In this document: positions 51,809-60,493 of the stretch, piece by piece | How positions within the stretch are numbered: the first letter of the stretch is position 1 | Layout of the letters: each line of letters begins with the position of its first letter | DNA from: Nocardia arthritidis | Lineage (GTDB): Bacteria; Actinomycetota; Actinomycetes; Mycobacteriales; Mycobacteriaceae | Length of the DNA: 64,000 nt | Direction: 5' to 3' | Assembly (NCBI RefSeq): GCF_011801145.1 | Contig: NZ_CP046172.1 | Coordinates: 3,162,001 to 3,226,000 of the forward strand | The notes under the pieces: generated by a model | What the model was told of the DNA's origin: nothing | Seen by the model: only the letters and a program-made list of their open reading frames with translations | The model's database searches: none | Made by a program: the position numbers and the translations under genes

Positions 51809-54508
51809 GTGACCGATATCAAGACGACCCAGGTCGTTTCGGCGGAAGCCGTTGCGGGGCTGGAGATCGCAGAGGTGGGCGCGAAGGCGGCCGCGCTCGG
51901 CAGGCTGGTGGCCGCGGGCTATCGGGTACCGCCGTTCGTGGTGCTCACCACGGGTGCGTGCGCCCGCATCCTGGCGCCGGCGGCGGATGCCATCGCGCGG
52001 GCGATAGCCGACCTGGACCACACCGACCCGCTGTCCCTGCGATCGGTGGCGAACAGCATCCGCGAATTGATCGCCGGACTCGCCCTGCCCGATGACATCG
52101 CCGACGAAATACATACCGCTGTAGGAACATTCGGTGCAGACGCGCGTTTGGCGGTGCGATCCTCGGTCAGCGGCGAGGATTCGGCCGCCGACTCCTTCGC
52201 GGGCCAACTCGACACCATGCTGAACGTCGCCGCCGACGCGGTGGCGCCCGCGGTGCTGGCGGTGCTCGCCTCCGCCTACTCGGAACGCTCCCTCTTCTAT
52301 CGAGCCCACCGCGGGCTGGACAACGCGCGCATCGACTGCGCCGTCGTACTCCAGGCGCTGATCGAATCCAGCGTCTCCGGCGTGGTTTTCAGCTGCAACC
52401 CGCAGACCGGCGACCCGGCCGAGGCGGTGGTTTCGGCCGGTCTCGGGCTGGGCGAGGGGATTGTGTCGGGCCTCGTCGAGTGCGATACCTACTTCGTCGA
52501 CATGCGTTCCCGGACCGTCGTTTCCCGCGTGATCGCCGAGAAGCGGAGCCGGATCGTCGCATCGGCCGCGGGCACCGCGCTCGAGCGGATCGACCCGGTC
52601 ACCGAGGCGGCGTTGACCGACGCGCAGGTCGCCGAATTGGCCGTCACCGCCACCGCGCTCGCCGAATCCGCGGGCGCACCACAGGATGTCGAGTGGGCCT
52701 ACGACGGCGCGGGCACGCTGTATCTGTTGCAGTCCCGTCCGGTGACCGCGACCGGCCAGCGCGAAACGATCTTCGACAACGTCAATGTCGCGGAGTCCTA
52801 TCCCGGCCTGTCCAGCCCGCTCACCTTCTCCGTGCTGCGGCGGGCCTATGAACAGGTGTTCCGGGTCTCGCACCGTGATTTCGGCGCGACCGGCTCGATC
52901 GTCGACCGCAATGCCGCGGCGCTGTATCCGTACCTCGTCGGCACCGCGCACGGTCGCATCTACTACAACATCAGCAACTGGTATCGGCTGTTCCTGCAAA
53001 TCCCGGGAATGGAATTCGCCATCGAGGGCTGGGAGGCCGCGCTCAATATCGAGAACCGATACCGGCGTCCGGCCGCCCCGGCACGCGGCATCGCGCGCAT
53101 CCGCACGTATCTGCTGCGCGCGCGGGTGATCGCGGTCGTCGGGGCCGGGTGGCTGCGCCTGCCGCGCAGATTGCGTTTCTTCGCCGCCGAGCTCGCGCGG
53201 TTCACCGCCGACCTCGAGCGCCGCCTCGCGCCGGAAACCCCGGACCGCGAACGGGATCCGCACGCCCTGCTGGATTGGCTGGAGCGCTGCTTCGCCGAAC
53301 TGGTGCCCGCGTACTCGGTGCAGATCTTCAACGACTTCCTCGCACAGCAGCTCTTCCACCTCGTCGGCATTCTGCTGGAGCGTGCGGGCATCCCGGGAGC
53401 CGACACCCTGCGCAACGAATTGTTCTGCGGGGAGGAGGGTGTCGAGAGCGTCGACCCGGTCCGCTCGGCGCTCGCGCTGTCCGCGACCATCCGAGCCGAC
53501 CGCGGGCTGCGCGAACTGTTCGAGAGCCCGGCCGATACCGATCAGGTGTGGAAGACGCTGGCGCAGCCGGAATTCGGCGGCTTCCGCCTGGCCTGCCTGC
53601 GGCATATCGCGCTGTTCGGCGATCGCACGGTCGATGAGCTGAAACTCGAGACCGATCCGCTCGGCGAACATCCCGAGCGACTGGTTCCGATGCTGCGCAA
53701 CTACCTTCGCGGCGGGCAGAACATCGAGGAAATGCAGGCGCGCGAGCGGCGGATCCGGCGCAGTGCGGAAAAGACCGTGGCCCAAGCCTTTCGCGGCAAG
53801 CGGCTGGAACGACTCGTATTCCGTTTCGTGTTGGGCCGCGCACGGGAACACGTCAAACAGCGTGAGAACATGCGGTTGGGCCGCAGCCGCTCCTTCGGCC
53901 TGATGAAACGGGTGTTCCGGGAATACGGGCGGCAGTTGCACCGGGCCGGTGTGCTCGACGATCCGCGCGATGTCTTCTGGCTCACCTATGAGGAGATCGC
54001 CGGGCTCACCCGCGGTGCCGCCGTCGACACCGACGCCGCGCGCACGGTCGCCACCCGTAAGCGCGACCACGAACGCTGGCGCGCGGTGGCGCCGCCGTCG
54101 CGCATCGTCACCTCCGGCATCGCCGCAGCCACCCTCGCCGATCCCGTACCGCAATTTTCCGAGGCCGACGCGTCGGGCACGGTGCTCGTGGGCGTCGGCT
54201 GCGCGCCCGGCCGGGTGGAGGCGCCCGCCCTGTCCATCGCGACACCGGATCCGGATATCGAGATAGCGGGCCAGATCCTGGTCGCCGCGACAACGGATCC
54301 GGGCTGGGTGTTCCTGATGGTGGCCGCGGGCGGTCTGGTCAGCGAGAAGGGCAGCATTCTCTCGCACACCGCGATCATCGGCCGGGAGCTCGGCATTCCC
54401 ACCGTGGTCGGCGTCAAGGACGCCACCCGTCTGATATCCACCGGCGACGTGCTGGCCCTGGACGGCAAGGCCGGGACAGTCACCCGCATAGCCCGGGAGG
54501 GCGAATGA
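51809..54508 (+). CDS. PEP-synthase / rifampin-phosphotransferase-like dikinase
   Basis: An 899-residue enzyme. The ATP-grasp domain (AEVGAKAAALGRLVAAGYRV; LAVRSSVSGEDSAADSFAGQ; VVFSCNPQTGDPAEAVVSAG) is followed by a long helical middle domain and a C-terminal swivelling His domain (KGSILSHTAIIGRELGIPTV, His853). The pyruvate-binding barrel of true PEP synthase is missing, as in rifampin phosphotransferase, so ATP would be split to AMP and phosphate while the other phosphate goes to an organic hydroxyl. It resembles residues 894-1735 of the fused protein. GTG 51809 follows GAGGTGA. Confidence 0.85.
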   Translation: MTDIKTTQVVSAEAVAGLEIAEVGAKAAALGRLVAAGYRVPPFVVLTTGACARILAPAADAIARAIADLDHTDPLSLRSVANSIRELIAGLALPDDIADEIHTAVGTFGADARLAVRSSVSGEDSAADSFAGQLDTMLNVAADAVAPAVLAVLASAYSERSLFYRAHRGLDNARIDCAVVLQALIESSVSGVVFSCNPQTGDPAEAVVSAGLGLGEGIVSGLVECDTYFVDMRSRTVVSRVIAEKRSRIVASAAGTALERIDPVTEAALTDAQVAELAVTATALAESAGAPQDVEWAYDGAGTLYLLQSRPVTATGQRETIFDNVNVAESYPGLSSPLTFSVLRRAYEQVFRVSHRDFGATGSIVDRNAAALYPYLVGTAHGRIYYNISNWYRLFLQIPGMEFAIEGWEAALNIENRYRRPAAPARGIARIRTYLLRARVIAVVGAGWLRLPRRLRFFAAELARFTADLERRLAPETPDRERDPHALLDWLERCFAELVPAYSVQIFNDFLAQQLFHLVGILLERAGIPGADTLRNELFCGEEGVESVDPVRSALALSATIRADRGLRELFESPADTDQVWKTLAQPEFGGFRLACLRHIALFGDRTVDELKLETDPLGEHPERLVPMLRNYLRGGQNIEEMQARERRIRRSAEKTVAQAFRGKRLERLVFRFVLGRAREHVKQRENMRLGRSRSFGLMKRVFREYGRQLHRAGVLDDPRDVFWLTYEEIAGLTRGAAVDTDAARTVATRKRDHERWRAVAPPSRIVTSGIAAATLADPVPQFSEADASGTVLVGVGCAPGRVEAPALSIATPDPDIEIAGQILVAATTDPGWVFLMVAAGGLVSEKGSILSHTAIIGRELGIPTVVGVKDATRLISTGDVLALDGKAGTVTRIAREGE

Positions 54509-55776
54509 GCGAAAACTTCAGCCTGGAGCACTATCTGGACGCCGCCGCGCCCACCTTCGAGCGGCGTTTCGACGAGTTCCGGCCCTATGTGACCAACGCC
54601 CGGGAAACCGGTTTCGTACTGCGCGAGATCGCCGGACCCGCCGGACCCGTTGTGCGGGTGCGTGATCCGAGCGGTGGCGGGGTCCGCGACCTGATCATGC
54701 TCGGCTCCAACAACTATCTGGGACTCGCCAGCGAACCCGAGATCGTCGCGGCGGCCATCGAGGCCACCCGCGAATACGGAATCGGTTGCGGCGGACCACC
54801 GCTGCTGAACGGCACCACCTCACTGCACCGCCGTCTGGAGGAACGGCTGGCCGAGACGAAGGGCTGCGAAAGCGCGCTCGTCTTCTCCTCGGGCTACGCC
54901 GCGAATATCGGTTGGGTGACCGGTCTGCTCCGGAAAGGCGATGTGCTGATCTACGACGAGCAGAGCCACGCCAGCCTCTACGACGGCATCCAGTTGGGCC
55001 GGGTGCGCTCGATGGCGTTCGGCCACAGCGATATCGACCAGCTGCGGCACCGGCTCCGGCAGGTGCGCTGGCGCAACCCGGGTGCGAATATCGTCGTCGC
55101 GGTCGAGGGCGTGTACTCGATGGACGGCGATATCGCGCCGCTGCCGGAGATCCGGGCGCTGTGCGATTCGTTCGGGGCCTGGCTGGCCATCGACGACGCG
55201 CACGGCACCGGTGTGCTCGGTGCGAAAGGCCATGGCACCGCCGAACATTTCGGCATGGACCCGGGCGCGGTGGACCTGTCCATGGGCACCTTCTCGAAGG
55301 TGTTCGCCACCACCGGCGGATTCGTCGCGGGTTCCCGGGATCTCATCGACACCCTGCGATTCTTCGCACGCTCCTATATGTTCTCGGCCGCGCTGTCGCC
55401 CGCGGTGGTGGCGTCGGTGCTCGCGTCGATCGATTTCATCGATGCCCACCCGGAACGCGTCGCCCAATTGCACGACAATTGCGCCTATTTCGTTCATGGA
55501 CTGCGTGATATGGGGTTCAGCGTCGATCCGCAGACCGCGATCATCCCGCTGCTGGTGCCCCGGCGGCTGGCGGTGGCCGAGGTGGTTTCGGCCATGCACG
55601 AGGCGGGCGTATTCGTCAACGGCGTCGAATTCCCCGCCGTCCCACGCGAACTCCAGCGGTTGCGGATCTCGATGATGGCCACGCTCACCCTCGCCCAGCT
55701 GGATTTCGCGCTGGAGCAGATCTCGATCGTGGCTCGCCGCTTCGGATTTCACCCTGAGCAGGAAGGTGCCGCCTGA
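54505..55776 (+). CDS. Alpha-oxoamine synthase resembling serine palmitoyltransferase
   Basis: A 423-residue PLP enzyme that condenses an acyl thioester with an amino acid, losing CO2. The PLP Lys265 lies in MGTFSKVFATTGGFVAG; the TFSK form is typical of serine palmitoyltransferases, where AONS and KBL have other residues. Other motifs: MLGSNNYLGLAS, DEQSHASLYDGI (His155), AIDDAHGTGVLG (Asp230, His233) and FARSYMFSAALSPAVVAS, again close to bacterial SPT. The length matches soluble SPTs (about 400-420). Serine with acyl-ACP would give a 3-ketosphinganine-like product. ATGA overlap with the dikinase. The amino acid used cannot be proved from sequence. Confidence 0.85.
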   Translation: MSENFSLEHYLDAAAPTFERRFDEFRPYVTNARETGFVLREIAGPAGPVVRVRDPSGGGVRDLIMLGSNNYLGLASEPEIVAAAIEATREYGIGCGGPPLLNGTTSLHRRLEERLAETKGCESALVFSSGYAANIGWVTGLLRKGDVLIYDEQSHASLYDGIQLGRVRSMAFGHSDIDQLRHRLRQVRWRNPGANIVVAVEGVYSMDGDIAPLPEIRALCDSFGAWLAIDDAHGTGVLGAKGHGTAEHFGMDPGAVDLSMGTFSKVFATTGGFVAGSRDLIDTLRFFARSYMFSAALSPAVVASVLASIDFIDAHPERVAQLHDNCAYFVHGLRDMGFSVDPQTAIIPLLVPRRLAVAEVVSAMHEAGVFVNGVEFPAVPRELQRLRISMMATLTLAQLDFALEQISIVARRFGFHPEQEGAA

Positions 55777-55777
55777 T

Positions 55778-57160
55778 ATGACCGATACGAATATCGCGGT
55801 GGGCGGCACCCCCGAGGAACGCGCGCTGGTGCACGCCGCCCTGGCTCGACCCAGCGAGCTGGAACGAATGCGGTTGCGCGAGTTGGTCGACGACATCGCG
55901 GACTGGCCGGAATTCCTCGCCCTGGCGAAGGTGAACGCCACGGTGCCGCTGGTGCGGCGGCGGCTGGAGCGCGAGAATCGTCTCGACCTCCTACCGCCAC
56001 CGGTCGCGGCCGAATTCGCGGCGATCACCGACCACATCGCCGAGGTCAACGACCGGCGACTGCACGCGGCCATCGAACTATTGGCGCGCTGCCACGAACG
56101 CGGCATCCGCTGTGTGGTGCTCAAGGGCATGCTGTTCGCCACGGAGATCTATCGCGATCCGCGCTACAAGCGGATGAACGATCTGGACATCCTCGTCGAA
56201 CTGGATCAGGTCGACGCCCTCATCGGCGTCTACCGGGAGCTCGGCCTGTTCGCCACCACCGAACTGCTCGGGAAGGCGCCGAAGATTCGCGCCGAGCGCT
56301 CACATCACCTCCCTTCGTTCGTTTCCCGTGACGGCGCGCTCGTCGTCGGCACGCACTGGGGTCTGATCACCCCGCTCGCGCCGTACACCGTTGACTACCG
56401 CGCTATCTGGAATCGGGTGCGCCGCATCGACTTCCACGGTGTTCCCGCATGGGCGATGGCGCACGAGGACAACCTGCACCACCTCGGCATCCACCTGCCC
56501 TACTACAAGACCGGTGTTCGTGAACTCGGCGATATCTGGAATCTGGCCCGCGGCGCCGAACTGGACTACGGCCTGTTGCGGTCCGAGATCGCCGCGGCGG
56601 GCACCGAACGGCTGATGTATCACGCGCTGTCGCTGGCGCACCGGCTCGTCCCCATACCCGAATTCGCCGAGCTGATCGCCTGGCTCGAACCGGACGTCGA
56701 CCGGTTCACCCGCTACGACACTGCCCGCAAGACGGCCGATATCCATACCCTGCTGCGCAGCCGGTCCACCCACACCTCGCGAATCGAGAAGGCGTACACC
56801 GAGTTCAATATGACCGCGGTGGCGAGCGAGAAGCTCGCGTGCTTCGGCAGGCTGTGGTCGAATCTGCTGCTGGTACCCGGCGACGAGGCCGCGAAGATGA
56901 GCTCGCTGCGCGCACCGAGCGGGCTGCCCGCGCTGGGCGCGCGAATCGCCGCCCCCTACCGGCTGACTCGCGTCTTCCAGCGCGATCTCGGCCGATGGCT
57001 GTTCCCGGCGGCCCTGGCCAAAACCGTCTTCGACCTCGCGGCCAGTTACGGCGGCGAGCTGCGGGGCGGTGCCGAGAAGGCAAAGGGCATAGCCGAATTC
57101 GCCGCGGAACTCGGTCTCGATCGCGCCGAACTGCAAGCGGTGCTGGACAGTCAGGAATGA
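55778..57160 (+). CDS. Nucleotidyltransferase-family protein (NTP_transf_5 type)
   Basis: A 460-residue protein. The nucleotidyltransferase core is in CVVLKGMLFATEIYRDPRYK then RMNDLDILVELDQVDAL, with the paired Asp of a polymerase-beta-type metal site (DLDILV). A helical C-terminal half of unknown role follows. Related proteins occur in lasso-peptide and exopolysaccharide clusters, where they are linked to phosphoryl or nucleotidyl transfer. Here it sits between the alpha-oxoamine synthase and a HAD phosphatase. ATG 55778 lies 1 bp after the synthase stop. Confidence 0.75.
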   Translation: MTDTNIAVGGTPEERALVHAALARPSELERMRLRELVDDIADWPEFLALAKVNATVPLVRRRLERENRLDLLPPPVAAEFAAITDHIAEVNDRRLHAAIELLARCHERGIRCVVLKGMLFATEIYRDPRYKRMNDLDILVELDQVDALIGVYRELGLFATTELLGKAPKIRAERSHHLPSFVSRDGALVVGTHWGLITPLAPYTVDYRAIWNRVRRIDFHGVPAWAMAHEDNLHHLGIHLPYYKTGVRELGDIWNLARGAELDYGLLRSEIAAAGTERLMYHALSLAHRLVPIPEFAELIAWLEPDVDRFTRYDTARKTADIHTLLRSRSTHTSRIEKAYTEFNMTAVASEKLACFGRLWSNLLLVPGDEAAKMSSLRAPSGLPALGARIAAPYRLTRVFQRDLGRWLFPAALAKTVFDLAASYGGELRGGAEKAKGIAEFAAELGLDRAELQAVLDSQE

Positions 57161-57897
57161 ACGGCCCGAATTTCCGGACGGTGCTGTGGGATCTGGACGG
57201 CACGCTGATCGGATTGCGGCGGCGGACCTTCCGGATGTTGATGCCCGCGGTGGCCGCGTGGTGGTTCCGTGATCTCGTCGCGCCGCACCGATTCCTGCTG
57301 GCCTTCGGCGGTGCCCTGAAACCGGTGCGCGCCAACGACTCCACCGAGTCGAACACCGATCTGATGGTGCGGTTGCTCGCCGAACGTCTGCGGATCGACC
57401 GCGCCGTGGCCGGTATGCGATTCCACGACTTGGCGGTGCACGGATTCTCGCTGCTGCGGTGGTGTTTTCCACCGGTGCCCGCGGCGGTGCACACCGTCGG
57501 ACTGCTGCGCGCGGCGCGCATCGGGCAGGTGATCGCTACCAACCCGCTGTGGCCGCGAGAGACGGTCGAAACCCGATTGCGCTGGGGCGGTTACGATCCG
57601 GCTGCTTTCGAGCTCATCACCAGCGGGGACACCATGCGCCGGTCCAAGCCCAGCATCGAGTTCTATCGCGAACTGCTCGACCGGCTCGGCGCGCGGCCGC
57701 GGGACTGCGTGATGATCGGCAACGACGCCGCCAACGATGCGCCCGCGGCCGAGCTCGGCATTCCGGTCTTTCTGGTCAATGTGCCAGAAAGTGATGTGCC
57801 ACAACAGTATTCATCGACAGGTTTGGTCACCACGGGGGATTGGTCCCGGCTGCACGGGTGGCTGGGTATCGAGGAGAAGTCATGCTCGTCGTCCTGA
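57157..57897 (+). CDS. HAD-superfamily hydrolase
   Basis: A 246-residue phosphatase-like protein. Motif I is VLWDLDGTLIGL with the nucleophile Asp, motif II lies in QVIATNPLWP, and the Lys and acidic motifs are RRSKPSIEFYREL and CVMIGNDAANDAPAA. Overlaps: ATGA with the nucleotidyltransferase and 16 bp with the lipid kinase. Likely removes a phosphate from a pathway intermediate. Confidence 0.87.
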   Translation: MNGPNFRTVLWDLDGTLIGLRRRTFRMLMPAVAAWWFRDLVAPHRFLLAFGGALKPVRANDSTESNTDLMVRLLAERLRIDRAVAGMRFHDLAVHGFSLLRWCFPPVPAAVHTVGLLRAARIGQVIATNPLWPRETVETRLRWGGYDPAAFELITSGDTMRRSKPSIEFYRELLDRLGARPRDCVMIGNDAANDAPAAELGIPVFLVNVPESDVPQQYSSTGLVTTGDWSRLHGWLGIEEKSCSSS

Positions 57898-58805
57898 ATC
57901 CGCGGTCCAACGCGGGTACGGCACTGGCCAAATGGCAACCGGTGGAGCGGGAACTGCGCCTGCGCCACCCCGGCCTCGTCGTCGAAACGCCAACGGACCC
58001 ACAGGCCGCCGTCGAACTGGTGCGCGGCGGGCTCGCCACCGGAACGATCGTGGCCGCGGGGGGCGACGGGATGGTGAATCTGGTGCTGAACGCGATCATG
58101 GATCCCGAAACCGATCGGCCGCGTTCGGAGCGCATCGTGCTCGGCGGTATCGGATTGGGCAGTTCCAACGACTTTCACAAACCGATGAGCACCAACGTCG
58201 GCGGCGTGCCCGTGCGCATCGATGCCGAACGCGCCGCACCGATCGACGTCGGCAAGGCCACCATGCTGCTGCCCGACGGCACCCGCACGGTGCGCTATTT
58301 CCTGCTCAATGCCAGCATGGGACTCGTTGCGGCGGGCAATCATTCGTTCAATCAGGCCAGGGGCGCGATCGGCTGGCTCAAATCGCGCAACGTCTCGGTG
58401 GCGATCGCCGCCACCGCGCTGTGGAATATCGCGACGCACAGCCCGCTGACGCTGCGACTGCACGGCACCGACTGGACGCATACCGCGCCCGTCACGAATG
58501 TGGGTGTGCTCAAGAGCGTGCACTTCGCCGGTGGCATGCGCTACGACACCCCCGTGACCAAGGCCGACGGCATGTTCGACGTGAATATCTGGGCGGCCGC
58601 CCCCCGGCTGCGGATCCTCGGCCTCATCGCAGGCCTCTACCGGGGCAGGTTCACCGGATCTCCGCTCGCCACCTGCCTTCGGGACACCGCCGTGGAACTG
58701 CGTCCGGCGAACCCGGCGCCGCTGGAACTCGACGGGGAGATCACCATCGTGGAATCGGCTCGCCTGCAAGTACTTCCGCGTGCGCTGCGGGTGTGCGCGG
58801 CATGA
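57882..58805 (+). CDS. Diacylglycerol / sphingosine kinase-family lipid kinase
   Basis: A 307-residue protein of the YegS/DgkB/LCB5 fold. It starts with LVVLNPRSNAGTAL, then the nucleotide-binding VAAGGDGMVNLVLNAIM (the usual GGDGT is GGDGM here) and GIGLGSSNDFHKPM, which matches the GTGNDFAR region. A C-terminal beta-sandwich part ends with LELDGEITIVESARL. It phosphorylates a lipid hydroxyl: in this context a sphingoid-like amino alcohol, a diacylglycerol or a related long-chain alcohol. ATG 57882 follows GAGGAG, and its stop overlaps the reductase start. Confidence 0.87.
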   Translation: MLVVLNPRSNAGTALAKWQPVERELRLRHPGLVVETPTDPQAAVELVRGGLATGTIVAAGGDGMVNLVLNAIMDPETDRPRSERIVLGGIGLGSSNDFHKPMSTNVGGVPVRIDAERAAPIDVGKATMLLPDGTRTVRYFLLNASMGLVAAGNHSFNQARGAIGWLKSRNVSVAIAATALWNIATHSPLTLRLHGTDWTHTAPVTNVGVLKSVHFAGGMRYDTPVTKADGMFDVNIWAAAPRLRILGLIAGLYRGRFTGSPLATCLRDTAVELRPANPAPLELDGEITIVESARLQVLPRALRVCAA

Positions 58806-59578
58806 CGGTCGTGCTGATCACCGGTGCCGCCAACGGTATGGGAGCGGCGACCGCACGGCATCTTTCGGGGCTCGGATACACCGTCGTCGGCAGCGATATC
58901 GTCGAGCGACCGGGCCTGGACCCGGTCGATGTCAGGGATGACGCGGCCGTGCGTGCGTGGGTGCGATCGGCGCACGACGCCTTCGGCCGCATCGACGCGG
59001 TGGTCACCTTCGCCGTCTCCGCCATCGTCGGTGCGGTCGAGGAGACCGAACCGGACGAGGCCGCAACGATTTTCGACATCAATGTGCTCGGCGCCCACCG
59101 GGTGCTGCGCGCGGTACTGCCGATCATGCGCGCACAGGGCAGCGGCCGGATCGTCCTCGTCAGCTCCGGCGCGGGCGCCATCGCCGAACCCTTCGGCGGG
59201 TGGTACTCGGCCACCAAGGCCGCCATCGAACGCCTCGGCGAGGCGGTGCGCATGGAGACGGCGCCCTTCGGCATCCATACCTCGGTGCTCGCCCCGGGCT
59301 GGACCGTCACCCCGATCATCGATTCGGCCGTGCGGGTATCCGAACCGATCGATGCGTACACCCCGGCCCGCACCGCCGTCGTCGAACGCGTCACCGGATA
59401 TCTGGAGGCGGGCCAAACCGCCGAAGCGGTGGCCCGCACCGTCCAGCGCATCCTGGCGGCTACCACTCCGGAGCAGCTCTACCTGTGCGGATCCGATGTG
59501 CGCTCCTCGTTCTGGAGCCGCAGGCTGCTGCCCGCGCGCCTGTACCACCGCCTCGTCCGCCGCTACTACGGAGTCTGA
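58802..59578 (+). CDS. Short-chain dehydrogenase/reductase
   Basis: A 258-residue SDR. NAD(P) motif LITGAANGMGAATARHLSG, catalytic YSATK in GGWYSATKAAIERL, and the Ser in VLVSSGAGAIAEPF. A C-terminal basic segment (FWSRRLLPARLYHRLVRRYY) could contact membrane. As last gene of the cluster it is the best candidate to reduce the ketone made by the alpha-oxoamine synthase, as 3-ketosphinganine reductase does. It ends 5 bp from a convergent SDR gene. Confidence 0.88.
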   Translation: MTVVLITGAANGMGAATARHLSGLGYTVVGSDIVERPGLDPVDVRDDAAVRAWVRSAHDAFGRIDAVVTFAVSAIVGAVEETEPDEAATIFDINVLGAHRVLRAVLPIMRAQGSGRIVLVSSGAGAIAEPFGGWYSATKAAIERLGEAVRMETAPFGIHTSVLAPGWTVTPIIDSAVRVSEPIDAYTPARTAVVERVTGYLEAGQTAEAVARTVQRILAATTPEQLYLCGSDVRSSFWSRRLLPARLYHRLVRRYYGV

Positions 59579-59583
59579 ATCGG

Positions 59584-60387
59584 CTACCGCCGCAGTCCAT
59601 GGGCGCGGGCGATGAGGCTCTCCATCACCGTGCGCGGCAGCAGCCTGCGGACGGCGAACATCACCGGTGCGTTGCTGCCCACCGCGTAGAGCGGCCGCGG
59701 GCGGGGAGCCTCGATCGCGGTGACGATGGTCGCCGCGACCCGCTCCGGTGCGATGCCGTCCGCCTGATTCTTGTCGAGGCGATCCATGAAACGGTCGAAA
59801 TCGGCACGGTGCGGGGAGTTTTCGCGCACGTACTTGGTGCGGCGCTCGCGGATGCTCGTCGCGATCTGGCCGGGTTCCACGGTGGTGAACCACACCCCGA
59901 ACGGGGATTCCTCGAAGCGGGCGGCGGTGGCGAACCCGCGCAGCGCCGCCTTGGCCGCGACATACGACGAGCGGTAGGGCATCGGAAAACTGGCGAGCAT
60001 GGAACCGACCATGACGATGCGCCCGAACCCGCGCTCCCGCATGCCGGGCAGCACCGCCTGGCCGAGCGTGATCGCGCCGAGCACGTTGAGCCGGAACAGC
60101 CGCTCGATCGCCTCGGTCGGCAACTCGGCCAGCGGCCCGGCCTGACTTTCGCCCGCATTGTTGACCAGCACATCGACGACGCCGAGCCCGGCCGTGAACT
60201 GCTCGATCGATGCGGTATCGGTGAGGTCGAGCGCGCGATAGTCGACACCGGCAATGCGGGCGTCCTCGGCGATCGTCGCCGGATCGCGGCTGGTGCCGAT
60301 CACCTGGTAGCCGCGCGCCACCAGTGCGGTGGCGGTCGCCTTCCCGATACCGGACGACGCGCCGGTGACGACTGCGATACGGGCCAT
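59584..60387 (-). CDS. Short-chain dehydrogenase/reductase (convergent)
   Basis: A 267-residue classical SDR: VVTGASSGIGKATATALVAR, LVNNAGESQAGPL, GSMLASFPMPYRSSYVAAKA (Ser and Tyr-x-x-x-Lys), and a basic hydrophobic C-terminus (FAVRRLLPRTVMESLIARA) similar to the neighbour's. It may be a paralogue of the cluster SDR serving the same lipid pathway or unrelated metabolism. Being on the other strand, it has its own promoter; GGAG precedes ATG 60387. Confidence 0.85.
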   Translation of the reverse strand: MARIAVVTGASSGIGKATATALVARGYQVIGTSRDPATIAEDARIAGVDYRALDLTDTASIEQFTAGLGVVDVLVNNAGESQAGPLAELPTEAIERLFRLNVLGAITLGQAVLPGMRERGFGRIVMVGSMLASFPMPYRSSYVAAKAALRGFATAARFEESPFGVWFTTVEPGQIATSIRERRTKYVRENSPHRADFDRFMDRLDKNQADGIAPERVAATIVTAIEAPRPRPLYAVGSNAPVMFAVRRLLPRTVMESLIARAHGLRR

Positions 60388-60493
60388 GGTGACTCCTGAG
60401 CTGTGGTCGACGGATCCCTGTGACGGTATCCCAGGCCCCAGCTCAGTGCGGGAGCGGTGAGGTCTCCGGTTCGCCGACGCAGCCGCGCCGGTC

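Noticed and set aside
51698..54367. 889-residue minus-strand open frame
   Set aside because: Exactly antisense to the second dikinase, whose ATP-grasp and His motifs are intact; no domain on this strand.
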